This document shows positions 1 through 6,805 of a stretch of 24,938 nt of DNA, piece by piece. Position 1 is the first letter of the stretch. Each line of letters opens with the position of its first letter. The DNA is from Fen731 sp964354265 (GTDB lineage Bacteria; Actinomycetota; Humimicrobiia; Humimicrobiales; Humimicrobiaceae), in contig CAYGYY010000032.1 in NCBI GenBank assembly GCA_964354265.1, forward strand, positions 1 through 24,938. Direction: 5' to 3'. Below the pieces are notes generated by a model. That model saw only the letters and a program-made list of their open reading frames with translations. It was not told the DNA's origin and did not search any database. The translations under genes were made by a program, and so were the position numbers.

Positions 1-1
1 C

Positions 2-30
2 TTGACATTAAAATCCGGTTTTTTTAGAAT
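2..30 (+). promoter_or_regulatory. Sigma-70-type promoter upstream of the GntR regulator
   Basis: A perfect -35 hexamer TTGACA lies at 2-7 and a -10 TAGAAT at 25-30, separated by 17 bases. Transcription would start near 37 and leave a leader of about 130 bases before the regulator's ATG at 167. This is the strongest promoter match in the window and probably drives the regulator. It may also read into the downstream operon. Confidence 0.7.
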
Positions 31-39
31 AATCTAGTA

Positions 40-72
40 TCATCATATCACTTTATTAAGTCATCATATGAT
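40..72. promoter_or_regulatory. Candidate GntR operator: direct repeat plus palindrome
   Basis: TCATCATAT occurs at 40-48 and again at 61-69, 21 bases apart, so both copies face the same side of the helix. The second copy is part of a perfect 10-base palindrome ATCATATGAT at 63-72; the first is an imperfect version. The site starts just past the expected transcription start, a usual position for autorepression by a GntR-family dimer. The link to this regulator is inference. Confidence 0.5.
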
Positions 73-166
73 TAATTTAAGTAATTTTTTTAACAGGCGG
101 ATATCTTTTTTAGGGAATGGAGCAAATGGGCAGAAAAGTTAATACCTGTTACACGGATTTTTTAAA

Positions 167-880
167 ATGGTAGCTGTAAAACAGGCCAGAGAAGGCATAA
201 TAAAATACATAAAAGATAAAAAGCTTACAATGGGTGACAAGCTTCCGCCGGAAACTGTCCTTACAGAGCACCTGAAAGTCAGCAGGCTGACACTCAGGGA
301 ATCATTGAAAATCTTAAAAGGTGAAGGCATAGTCCATACTATCCATGGCAAGGGTACGTTCATATCCAGCGACACCACACATATTAAAGATACAATTGAC
401 ATTAATTTAAGCATAACAGAAATGATTATTGCTGCAGGGTACAAACCCGGGGTTAGTTTTTTCCAGCGCAACCTTGTAAAATCAGATGCAGAAATCACGA
501 AGAATCTCGGGGTCCATGAAGGAACAGATGTCCTGGTTTGCAGGAGAGTGAGGACAGCAGACGATAAACCTGTCGTATATTCCATAGACTATTTTGCTCC
601 TCACCTGGTGTCAGGATTTTTAAAAGTCGAGGATGAAAATGTATCGATTTATAATTTCATTGAAAAAGATTGCGGCATCAGGATAGAAAACAGTTTTGCG
701 GAGCTTATGCCGTATAAATGCACAAAGGACCTTTCAAAAAAACTTGATTATACCCCGGGCGGGCTTTTGTTTTTGCTGAAGCAAAAAACGGTGGATATTA
801 TGGGCAGTCCACTGGCTTATTCTGTCGAGTACTTAAGGCCAGACTGTTTTAAGATATTTGTAAACCGGAGAAGAAGATAA
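167..880 (+). CDS. GntR-family (HutC/UTRA) transcriptional regulator
   Basis: This 237-residue protein has the two-domain layout of the HutC subfamily. Residues about 1-70 form a winged helix-turn-helix, with the core around TVLTEHLKVSRLTLRESL and the wing GKGTF. Residues about 90-230 form a UTRA ligand-binding domain, recognisable from the VLVCRRVRTADDKPVVYSID stretch. HutC-type proteins are usually effector-relieved repressors that sense a sugar phosphate, amino sugar or acid. ATG 167 is the first possible ATG after the in-frame stop at 140-142, but it lacks a clear Shine-Dalgarno site. It sits first in the block, behind a strong promoter and a palindromic operator, which suggests it autoregulates and controls the genes downstream. 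The effector cannot be read from the sequence. Confidence 0.9.
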   Translation: MVAVKQAREGIIKYIKDKKLTMGDKLPPETVLTEHLKVSRLTLRESLKILKGEGIVHTIHGKGTFISSDTTHIKDTIDINLSITEMIIAAGYKPGVSFFQRNLVKSDAEITKNLGVHEGTDVLVCRRVRTADDKPVVYSIDYFAPHLVSGFLKVEDENVSIYNFIEKDCGIRIENSFAELMPYKCTKDLSKKLDYTPGGLLFLLKQKTVDIMGSPLAYSVEYLRPDCFKIFVNRRRR

Positions 881-885
881 AATAA

Positions 886-905
886 AAAATCTTCGGGATT
901 TTATT
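886..905 (+). terminator. Weak hairpin after the GntR gene (possible attenuator)
   Basis: AAAATC at 886-891 can pair with GATTTT at 897-902 around the loop TTCGG, followed by more A/T. The stem is only 6 bp and AT-rich. It might partly terminate regulator transcripts but is not a convincing full terminator. The rest of 881-1022 holds a 15-base tandem repeat and a ribosome binding site. Confidence 0.25.
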
Positions 906-945
906 GATTTAATGCTTTAATAATATGCAGAGAATTTATATTATT

Positions 946-975
946 AGAGGGATTTAAAATAGAGGGATTCAAAAT
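946..975 (+). repeat. Tandem 15-base repeat upstream of the alcohol dehydrogenase
   Basis: AGAGGGATTTAAAAT at 946-960 is followed directly by AGAGGGATTCAAAAT at 961-975, with one mismatch. Each unit carries a Shine-Dalgarno-like AGAGGG, but both lie too far from the ATG at 1023. The real ribosome binding site is AAGAGGT at 1008-1014. This could be a slippage duplication or a regulator site. Confidence 0.5.
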
Positions 976-1022
976 TAAAAAGATTATTAGACAGATTTAT
1001 AATTTAAAAGAGGTATGAAACA

Positions 1023-2084
1023 ATGAAAGCTCTGGTAAAGTATGGCTACGGGAAAGGTGAAACCGAACTTCGCGATGTTGCTGTTCCGGAAACTGGTGAC
1101 GATGATATCCTTATAAGGGTAAAAGCAGCAGGTATTTGCGGCTCTGATATAGCATTTGATGCCGGAGGGCATGAGAACCTGCTTAACCCTCCTGTAATAC
1201 TTGGGCATGAGTTTTCGGGAGTAATTGAAAAGGCCGGTTCAAATGTAAAAGACTGGAAAATCGGAGACAGGGTGGTTTCTGAAAATACCGGCTATATTTG
1301 CGGCAAATGCTATGCGTGTTCAACTTCTGACTACCTGAGCTGTCCCGAAAGGCTGGGTATAGGCTATGGAATGGATGGAGGATTTACCACTTTTGTAAAA
1401 ATACCTGGTGATGTGCTAAAGAAAATGCCGCATCCGCTTTATATGATACCGGAAAAAGTCTCATTTGAAGAAGCTGCAATATTTGATCCATGCTGCAATT
1501 CATATAAGGCAGTTGTACAGGAAGGAAGATTTCTTCCAGGCGAGGACATTGCAGTTTTTGGCGTGGGCCCCATGGGCATGTTTGCAATCCAGGTTGGAAG
1601 AGCTGCCGGTGCTGCAAATGTAATAGCCATCGGGCTTTCCAAAGATACAGAAAGGTTTAAAATCGCCCAAAAGCTGGGAGCTACCCATATAATCATGGCG
1701 GACAGGGAAGATGTCGTTGCAGGAGCCAGGGACATAACAGGCGGAGAAGGTGTTGCGCTTGTAGTTGATTGCGCAGGCGTATCTGTTGTCCTCAAACAGG
1801 CAATTGATATTGTAAGAAATACCGGCCAGATTGTTAAAATAGGGTATGATGAAAACCCTGTTAATTTTTCACTCGACCCGATACTTGACAGGAGCATAAG
1901 CATAATAGGCCATTTTGGCTATGATTATATTTCCTGGAAAAATGTTATAAAACTTACAGAAAAAGGTGCCCTGGATTTAAAATCCATGATCACCCACAGG
2001 CTGCCTCTTTCACAATGGAGAGAAGGATTTGACCTTATAAAAAGCCAGAAAGCTTTAAAAGTTATTTTAATTCCGGAGGAGTAG
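1023..2084 (+). CDS. Zinc-dependent medium-chain alcohol/polyol dehydrogenase
   Basis: This 353-residue protein is a medium-chain dehydrogenase of the threonine/sorbitol dehydrogenase group. Catalytic zinc ligands appear as Cys39 (GICGSD) and His62-Glu63 (GHEFSG). The structural zinc site is Cys93, Cys96, Cys99 and Cys107. The NAD(P) fold shows a GVGPMG glycine motif near 179-184. Length is normal for the family, and neither end has an amphipathic extension, so unlike its neighbour it carries no visible encapsulation tag. AAGAGGT at 1008-1014 supports the start. It is 4 bases from the next gene and clearly co-transcribed with it. Likely roles are oxidation of a sugar alcohol feeding the pathway or reduction of an aldehyde outside the shell; the substrate is unknown. 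Confidence 0.9.
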   Translation: MKALVKYGYGKGETELRDVAVPETGDDDILIRVKAAGICGSDIAFDAGGHENLLNPPVILGHEFSGVIEKAGSNVKDWKIGDRVVSENTGYICGKCYACSTSDYLSCPERLGIGYGMDGGFTTFVKIPGDVLKKMPHPLYMIPEKVSFEEAAIFDPCCNSYKAVVQEGRFLPGEDIAVFGVGPMGMFAIQVGRAAGAANVIAIGLSKDTERFKIAQKLGATHIIMADREDVVAGARDITGGEGVALVVDCAGVSVVLKQAIDIVRNTGQIVKIGYDENPVNFSLDPILDRSISIIGHFGYDYISWKNVIKLTEKGALDLKSMITHRLPLSQWREGFDLIKSQKALKVILIPEE

Positions 2085-2088
2085 TCAA

Positions 2089-3294
2089 ATGAAGATATTT
2101 ATTACCGCAGATTTCAGCGAAGAAGGAATAAAAAGGCTCACAGATGCAGGCCATGATGTAAGCTACTGCTGCTGGGGGGCCACCCATGAAATTTGTACGG
2201 AAGAGCAGTTAATTGAAAGACTCCAGGGATTTGATGTCCTTTTTGTAGGCTATGAACCTGTTCCTGAAAAAGTTTTGAAGGGAACAAACCTTAAAGTGAT
2301 ATGCTCGATAAGAGGCGGGCCAAGAGCAAACATAGATGTGGATTATGCAACGAAAATGAAGATACCGGTAATCTATACTCTTGGCCGTGAAGCAATCCCG
2401 GTTGCTGATTTCACCATGGGCCAGATAATCGGGCTTGCAAGGCAGATTGTCAAAACCGACAGGGAGCTGAGGTCAGGTAAGTTTACGGCGCCTGCTCAAT
2501 CATATGGAAGCGAAAAGGATGTAATATGGGATATGAGCATTGAAGGACCATGGGAGTCAAGGAAGGGCATAGAGCTTGGCGGCAAGACCCTGGGACTTGT
2601 AGGGTTTGGAACAGTCGGGCAGGAGGTTGCAAAAAGGGCCGCATCTTTTGGAATGAAGGTTATAGCGCATGATCCATACCAGAGGGATTCAGCTTTTGTG
2701 CAGTTCAGGGTCGAAAAAGTATCCCTTGAAGACCTTTGCATGCGCGCTGATGTTGTTTCTATACATGCAAGGGGGACTGAAAAGAATAAAGGAATGATAG
2801 GCGATAAAGAATTCAGCCTGATGAAGCAGGGAGTATATATTATCAATAATGCCAGGGCGTCTATCGTCGATGAAAAGGCAATGAGGGAAGCTATCTACAG
2901 CGGTAAAGTCGCAGGAGCTGCGCTTGATGTCTTCCATCAGGAACCGATAAGGATAGATGACCCTTTCCTTAAAATGGACAATATCGTTGTGACCCCCCAT
3001 ATTGCCGGAGCAGGCCTGGAAGTAGTGTACAGGCATTCAGATATGCTCTGCGATGATTTTTTTGCCCTTCTTAAAGGAGAGATGCCAAAAGCTATTATAA
3101 ACCCTGAAGCAATTGATGACCCGGGCAGGTTTATAGAAATGGCAAAAGACATTGCGCCAGGCGGCGGCAGGAGGATAGAATGCCAGGGCTGCGCTGTGGC
3201 AAGTGCTGATGGTGCAAACGCCGTACTTTCCAGCGAAATCATTGCCAGGATATCGGAAGAAGTAATAAAACAGATTAAAATGAGGATGGGTTAA
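2089..3294 (+). CDS. D-2-hydroxyacid dehydrogenase with C-terminal encapsulation-peptide-like tail
   Basis: This 401-residue NAD-dependent 2-hydroxyacid dehydrogenase belongs to the phosphoglycerate/glyoxylate reductase family. The Rossmann motif GFGTVG is at 172-177 with acidic Asp195 after the second strand, favouring NAD. The catalytic triad is Arg256 (NNAR), Glu285 (HQEP) and His304 (TPHIAG). The catalytic fold ends near residue 345. About 56 extra residues follow: a Gly/Ala/Cys-rich linker, then a helix at 381-400 with I/V/M on one face and charges on the other (EIIARISEEVIKQIKMRM). That is the form of a BMC encapsulation peptide. It could reoxidise NADH inside the shell by reducing a 2-oxo acid. 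Family assignment is firm; lumen location is inference. Confidence 0.88.
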   Translation: MKIFITADFSEEGIKRLTDAGHDVSYCCWGATHEICTEEQLIERLQGFDVLFVGYEPVPEKVLKGTNLKVICSIRGGPRANIDVDYATKMKIPVIYTLGREAIPVADFTMGQIIGLARQIVKTDRELRSGKFTAPAQSYGSEKDVIWDMSIEGPWESRKGIELGGKTLGLVGFGTVGQEVAKRAASFGMKVIAHDPYQRDSAFVQFRVEKVSLEDLCMRADVVSIHARGTEKNKGMIGDKEFSLMKQGVYIINNARASIVDEKAMREAIYSGKVAGAALDVFHQEPIRIDDPFLKMDNIVVTPHIAGAGLEVVYRHSDMLCDDFFALLKGEMPKAIINPEAIDDPGRFIEMAKDIAPGGGRRIECQGCAVASADGANAVLSSEIIARISEEVIKQIKMRMG

Positions 3295-3381
3295 AAACAG
3301 GTTTAAAGCAGGCGGTAACGTCTTCAGTTTTAAGATAATCAAATAAGCAAAATAATTTAGAAAAGACAGAGAGGTTATTTT

Positions 3382-3651
3382 ATGCAGAAAGCTATAGGAT
3401 TAATAGAAACAAAAGGATTAATTGCAATGATAGAAGCGGCTGACCAGATGCTGAAAGCTGCCGAAGTCCATCTTATTGGAAAAGAAAAAATCGGCGGCGG
3501 ATATATGACAGTTGTTGTTGAAGGAGAAGTCGCGGCTGTCAAAGCAGCTGTGGATGCAGGCGCTGCAGCTGCCAAGAGAGTTGGTGATCTTTTTGCAGTT
3601 CACGTGATACCCAGGCCTCATGAAGAACTGGATAAAGTACTCAGGCAATAA
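3382..3651 (+). CDS. BMC-H shell protein 1 (hexamer, PduA/EutM-like)
   Basis: This 89-residue protein is a single BMC domain: IGLIETKGL at the N-terminus, a KAAVDAGAAAAKRVG helix, and the HVIPRPH motif near the C-terminus. Six copies form a flat hexameric shell tile with a central pore. The pore loop reads Lys36-Ile-Gly-Gly-Gly40 followed by Tyr41, where PduA-type proteins typically have GSG, so pore chemistry may differ. A GAGAGG ribosome binding site lies about 8 bases before the ATG. It sits among enzyme genes, away from the other shell genes, which suggests it is co-expressed with the front part of the locus. Confidence 0.96.
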   Translation: MQKAIGLIETKGLIAMIEAADQMLKAAEVHLIGKEKIGGGYMTVVVEGEVAAVKAAVDAGAAAAKRVGDLFAVHVIPRPHEELDKVLRQ

Positions 3652-3711
3652 TAATGAGATTAAAATCATGAATAAATGAATAAATATAAGTAAAAAAAAC
3701 AGAGGGGAATT

Positions 3712-4917
3712 ATGTATTTATTGACTATTAACTGCGGTTCGACATCTATTAAATTTAAATTATACGAAATGCCGCAAGAATCCGTGATTGCTGAAGGCAG
3801 GATTGAAAATATCGGTCTAAGCAATTCAATACTTTCTTTAAAATCAGGCAATTATTCTGAAAAGGAAGTCGCTTACAGCATACCAAACCACAGGACCGGA
3901 CTTGAACTTGTGCTCGGCAAGCTCTCTTCAGATGAAGTCGGGGCAATAAAAGATAAAAGTGATATCGGCGCTGTTGGACACAGGGTCGTCAATGTAGGAG
4001 ATAAGATAAGCGCCCACTCAATAATAAATGAAAATATATTAAACCTCATACATGAAAGTCTTGAGCTGGCGCCGCTTCACAATCCGCCGAACCTGCTGGG
4101 CATAGAGGTGTGCATGGAAATATTTTCAAGCATTCCCCACATTGCTATTTTTGATAATATTTTCCACATAAACCTTCCGGAACATGCCTATCTTTATGGT
4201 CTTCCATATGAATATTACGAAAAATACAGGATAAGAAAATATGGGTTCCACGGTATTGCATACAGCAGCATGATGACGCGACTTTCGGAATTCGTTGACG
4301 CTGCGCCGGAAGACCTGAAAATAGTGGCAATAATGCTTGGCGGTGGGGCGTCAATATCTGCAGTCAATAACGGCAAATCGATTGACACTTCGATGGGTTT
4401 TACGCCCACTGAAGGGCTTATCATGTCAACAAGATGCGGGGATATAGACCCTGCAATAATACCCTTTATCATGAAAAAGGAGAATATAACCCCCGGACAG
4501 GCAGATGACCTAATAAATAAAAAATCAGGTTTTTTCGGCATGTCCAAAAAAATCAGTGATTTCAGGAAGCTGGAGAATGGTTACAGGGAAGGCGACCCTG
4601 ACTGCATCAGGGCAATGAATTCTTTTATTTACAGGATTAAAAAATATATAGGCATGTATGCAGCAGTGATGAATGGAATTGATGCAATTATTTTTGGCGG
4701 AGGCATTGGCGAGAATTCACCCGGCGCAAGGGCCCTCATTCTCAGGGAAATGGATTACCTGGGAATAAAGGTGGATGATGATAAGAACAGGTCTATCCCT
4801 GGAGAAGGCCTTATAAACACCGATGGCTCCAAAGTAAAGGTTTTTGTAGCCAGGCTCGATGAAGAATTGATGATTGCCAGGGAGACTTTCGGGCTGGTAA
4901 ATATCCGAATTATTTAA
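3712..4917 (+). CDS. Acetate-kinase-family acyl kinase (PduW-like) with altered pocket
   Basis: This 401-residue ASKHA kinase would convert an acyl-phosphate plus ADP to the free acid plus ATP, the last step after PduL. Numbering coincides with Methanosarcina acetate kinase. Conserved catalytic residues are Asn7 (NCGST), Arg91 (HRVV), His180 (FHG), Arg241 (TRCGDIDP) and Glu384 (DEEL). Several usually conserved positions differ: HGG after HRVV is NVG (94-96), His184 is Tyr (FHGIAY), His208 is Met and Asn211 is Gly (MLGGGAS). It is therefore probably active but may prefer a bulkier acyl-phosphate such as lactoyl-phosphate; this is inference. No targeting helix is visible, which fits a cytosolic enzyme. 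AGAGGGG precedes the ATG. Confidence 0.88.
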   Translation: MYLLTINCGSTSIKFKLYEMPQESVIAEGRIENIGLSNSILSLKSGNYSEKEVAYSIPNHRTGLELVLGKLSSDEVGAIKDKSDIGAVGHRVVNVGDKISAHSIINENILNLIHESLELAPLHNPPNLLGIEVCMEIFSSIPHIAIFDNIFHINLPEHAYLYGLPYEYYEKYRIRKYGFHGIAYSSMMTRLSEFVDAAPEDLKIVAIMLGGGASISAVNNGKSIDTSMGFTPTEGLIMSTRCGDIDPAIIPFIMKKENITPGQADDLINKKSGFFGMSKKISDFRKLENGYREGDPDCIRAMNSFIYRIKKYIGMYAAVMNGIDAIIFGGGIGENSPGARALILREMDYLGIKVDDDKNRSIPGEGLINTDGSKVKVFVARLDEELMIARETFGLVNIRII

Positions 4918-4927
4918 GCGTGCCTGC

Positions 4928-4951
4928 CCTGTAATTACAGGTTTTTAATTT
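4928..4951 (+). terminator. Palindrome plus T-run after the kinase gene
   Basis: CCTGTAATTACAGG at 4928-4941 is a perfect 14-base palindrome, folding as a 5-bp stem with an AATT loop. T5, AA and T5 follow directly. This is the layout of a short intrinsic terminator or attenuator between the kinase and aldolase genes. Because the palindrome is exact, a protein operator is an alternative. Confidence 0.45.
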
Positions 4952-4993
4952 TTAATAAAGCTGTTTTTAAACTTAAAGAAAGGAAATATTTTA

Positions 4994-5941
4994 ATGCCAG
5001 TAGTAAGCACTCTTGATATTTTAAGGGATGCGAGGGCAAGAAAATATGGAGTAGGTGCATATAATGTCTTGAGCCTCGACCAGGCGGCAGCAATAATCCG
5101 CCTGAGTGATAAATTAAGAGCCCCGGTACTCATAACAGAACCTGCGGTGCTTGAAAAGTATGTGAGTTTTGCGGACCTTGGCGCAATAGTGAGGGAAGTC
5201 GGCGGCAAGGCTTCAATACCTGTAGGTCTTCATTTGAGTCATGGCAAGGATATCCCTACTCTTAAGAGATGCATCGATGCAGGGTTTACCTCTGTAATGA
5301 TAGACGGGTCTGTCATGCCTTTTGGTGAAAATGTAGCTTTGACTGCCGAGGCGGTCCAGTTATGCCATAAAAGCGGTGTAGCCTGTGAAGGGGAGCTCGG
5401 GGCAGTCGGGAGCACGTCAGGTGAAGTTAAGAGTGTCATGACTGATCCGGAGGAAGCAAAAAGATATGTCGAGGCAACAAATATTGATATATTTGCAGTA
5501 TCTATAGGTAATGCCCACGGCTTTTATAAAGGAGTGCCAAAGCTGGATTTTGACAGATTCAGGCAGATAAAGGATGCTTTAAGCCACAAAAATGACCTTT
5601 TCTTTACACTGCATGGCGGAACAGGGATCTCGCCTGAAGACCTTAAGAAACTTATTGCAGAAGGATGCCCCAAAATATGTATATATACAGAAATGTGCGG
5701 TGTTGGAAAGGAAAAAGCTTTTGATTATCTTGCAAGGACACCGGATTATCATGGCACTTTTGATGTACCGGAACTTTTTAAAGCTGTAATCGGGGGATTT
5801 TTGGAGGTTGTAGATTTTGATATAGAAACATTCGGTTCAGCTAATAAAGCAATACAGGCAGCAGGTGTTTCATCAACCGGGGCAATCAGCCAGGAACTTA
5901 TAAGGGAAATAGTCAATAACGTGATAAGCAAAATGAAATAA
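4994..5941 (+). CDS. Class II ketose-bisphosphate-type aldolase with C-terminal encapsulation peptide and altered active site
   Basis: This 315-residue TIM-barrel protein belongs to the FbaA/GatY/KbaY/IolJ zinc aldolase family. Zinc ligands are His83, His175 (GNAHG) and His207 (LHGGTG); GFTSVMIDGS and CEGELGAVG are also intact. Two key positions differ: the catalytic Asp of the LDH motif is Ser82 (HLSHG), and the Asn of the KxN phosphate-site motif is Cys229 (KICIYTE). The classical family ends near FGSANKA (about 286). Here a linker and an amphipathic helix, QELIREIVNNVISKMK (300-315), follow, closely resembling the N-terminal helix of PduL in this locus. The protein is thus probably packaged in the BMC. 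It may cleave an unusual ketose phosphate or have lost normal aldolase chemistry. GAAAGGAAA at 4977-4985 supports the start. Confidence 0.87.
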   Translation: MPVVSTLDILRDARARKYGVGAYNVLSLDQAAAIIRLSDKLRAPVLITEPAVLEKYVSFADLGAIVREVGGKASIPVGLHLSHGKDIPTLKRCIDAGFTSVMIDGSVMPFGENVALTAEAVQLCHKSGVACEGELGAVGSTSGEVKSVMTDPEEAKRYVEATNIDIFAVSIGNAHGFYKGVPKLDFDRFRQIKDALSHKNDLFFTLHGGTGISPEDLKKLIAEGCPKICIYTEMCGVGKEKAFDYLARTPDYHGTFDVPELFKAVIGGFLEVVDFDIETFGSANKAIQAAGVSSTGAISQELIREIVNNVISKMK

Positions 5942-6033
5942 GCACATTCAAGATAATATAGATTATATTATAAATTATCATAGATTTTTTTTATTTTTAA
6001 TTTTTGTTCATTTTTTTGAGGGAGGTATCGGTT

Positions 6034-6753
6034 ATGCGTGTCTTAGCTTTTGGCGCACACCCTGACGACGTGGAGTTCCAGATCGGGGGGACTCTGGCAA
6101 AATATGCAAAGCAGGGACATGAAGTATATATTGCTGTTGCAACAAATGGCTGTATTGGTTCTTACAGGCATACAAAAGAAGAAATCGCTGCAATCAGGCA
6201 TAAAGAGGCCCAGAATGCAGCGGACCTTATCGGTGCAAAACTTATCTGGCTTGGTTTTGAAGATGAATTCCTTTTTGATAACAGGGAGTCAAGGCTAAAA
6301 TTTATAGACGCCATAAGGATTGCCAGGCCGGACGTTATGTTCGCCCATGAACCATATAAGGATTATAACCAGGACCATGACATTTCCGGCTACCTCGCTT
6401 TTACTGCAAGGATATTAAGCGTTGTCAAACTTATTGAGACAGAGCATGAACAATGTTCAAAAGTACCGGCGCTTTTTTATTATACCACGCTTGGCATAAT
6501 CAATTTTGTCCCCGAATACTATGTTGATGTAACAGATACTTATGAAACAAAAAAGCAAATGTTTTTATGCCATGACAGCCAGCAGGGCGACTGGTGCAGG
6601 GATGCTTTTGGGGTTTCATATGTAGAGATGATGGAGTCTGAGGCAAGGCTGCTTGCAACACAGGCAGGCACTCCAGGCTGCAGTTATGCTGAAGGCTTAA
6701 AGCTCTGCAAGGGCTGGCCCACTATTGCAGGCGCATACAAGCTGCTTCCATAA
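6034..6753 (+). CDS. PIG-L/LmbE-family zinc deacetylase
   Basis: This 239-residue protein has the AHPDDVE motif (His9, Asp11, Asp12) that binds zinc and provides the catalytic base in the LmbE/PIG-L/BshB family, plus an NQDHD segment at the later His-Asp position. Family members remove N-acetyl or similar groups from amino-sugar conjugates such as GlcNAc-malate or mycothiol precursors. The start at 6034 is chosen because a very strong GAGGGAGGT lies at 6018-6026, seven bases upstream; a longer form from 6004 would place that site inside the gene. No targeting tail is seen. Its presence suggests the substrate, or a related metabolite, carries an acylated amino group, but this is weak inference. 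Confidence 0.85.
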   Translation: MRVLAFGAHPDDVEFQIGGTLAKYAKQGHEVYIAVATNGCIGSYRHTKEEIAAIRHKEAQNAADLIGAKLIWLGFEDEFLFDNRESRLKFIDAIRIARPDVMFAHEPYKDYNQDHDISGYLAFTARILSVVKLIETEHEQCSKVPALFYYTTLGIINFVPEYYVDVTDTYETKKQMFLCHDSQQGDWCRDAFGVSYVEMMESEARLLATQAGTPGCSYAEGLKLCKGWPTIAGAYKLLP

Positions 6754-6805
6754 TCCGGAAAAATCCGGGCTTTTATGAAAATCGTTAATTAAAAAGGAAA
6801 AAAAT

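Noticed and set aside
3712..4917. Butyrate kinase
   Set aside because: Motifs and residue numbering follow acetate/propionate kinase (TRCGDIDP, FHG, NCGST) and the length of 401 fits that family better.
5952..5992. Terminator after the class II aldolase (GATAAT/ATTATC with a T-run)
   Set aside because: The stem is entirely AT-rich apart from one G-C pair and has a long loop, so it is unlikely to be stable enough.
6004..6033. Longer N-terminus for the PIG-L protein
   Set aside because: The added residues are encoded by the strong GAGGGAGGT ribosome site and low-complexity T-rich DNA; the family N-terminus starts at 6034.
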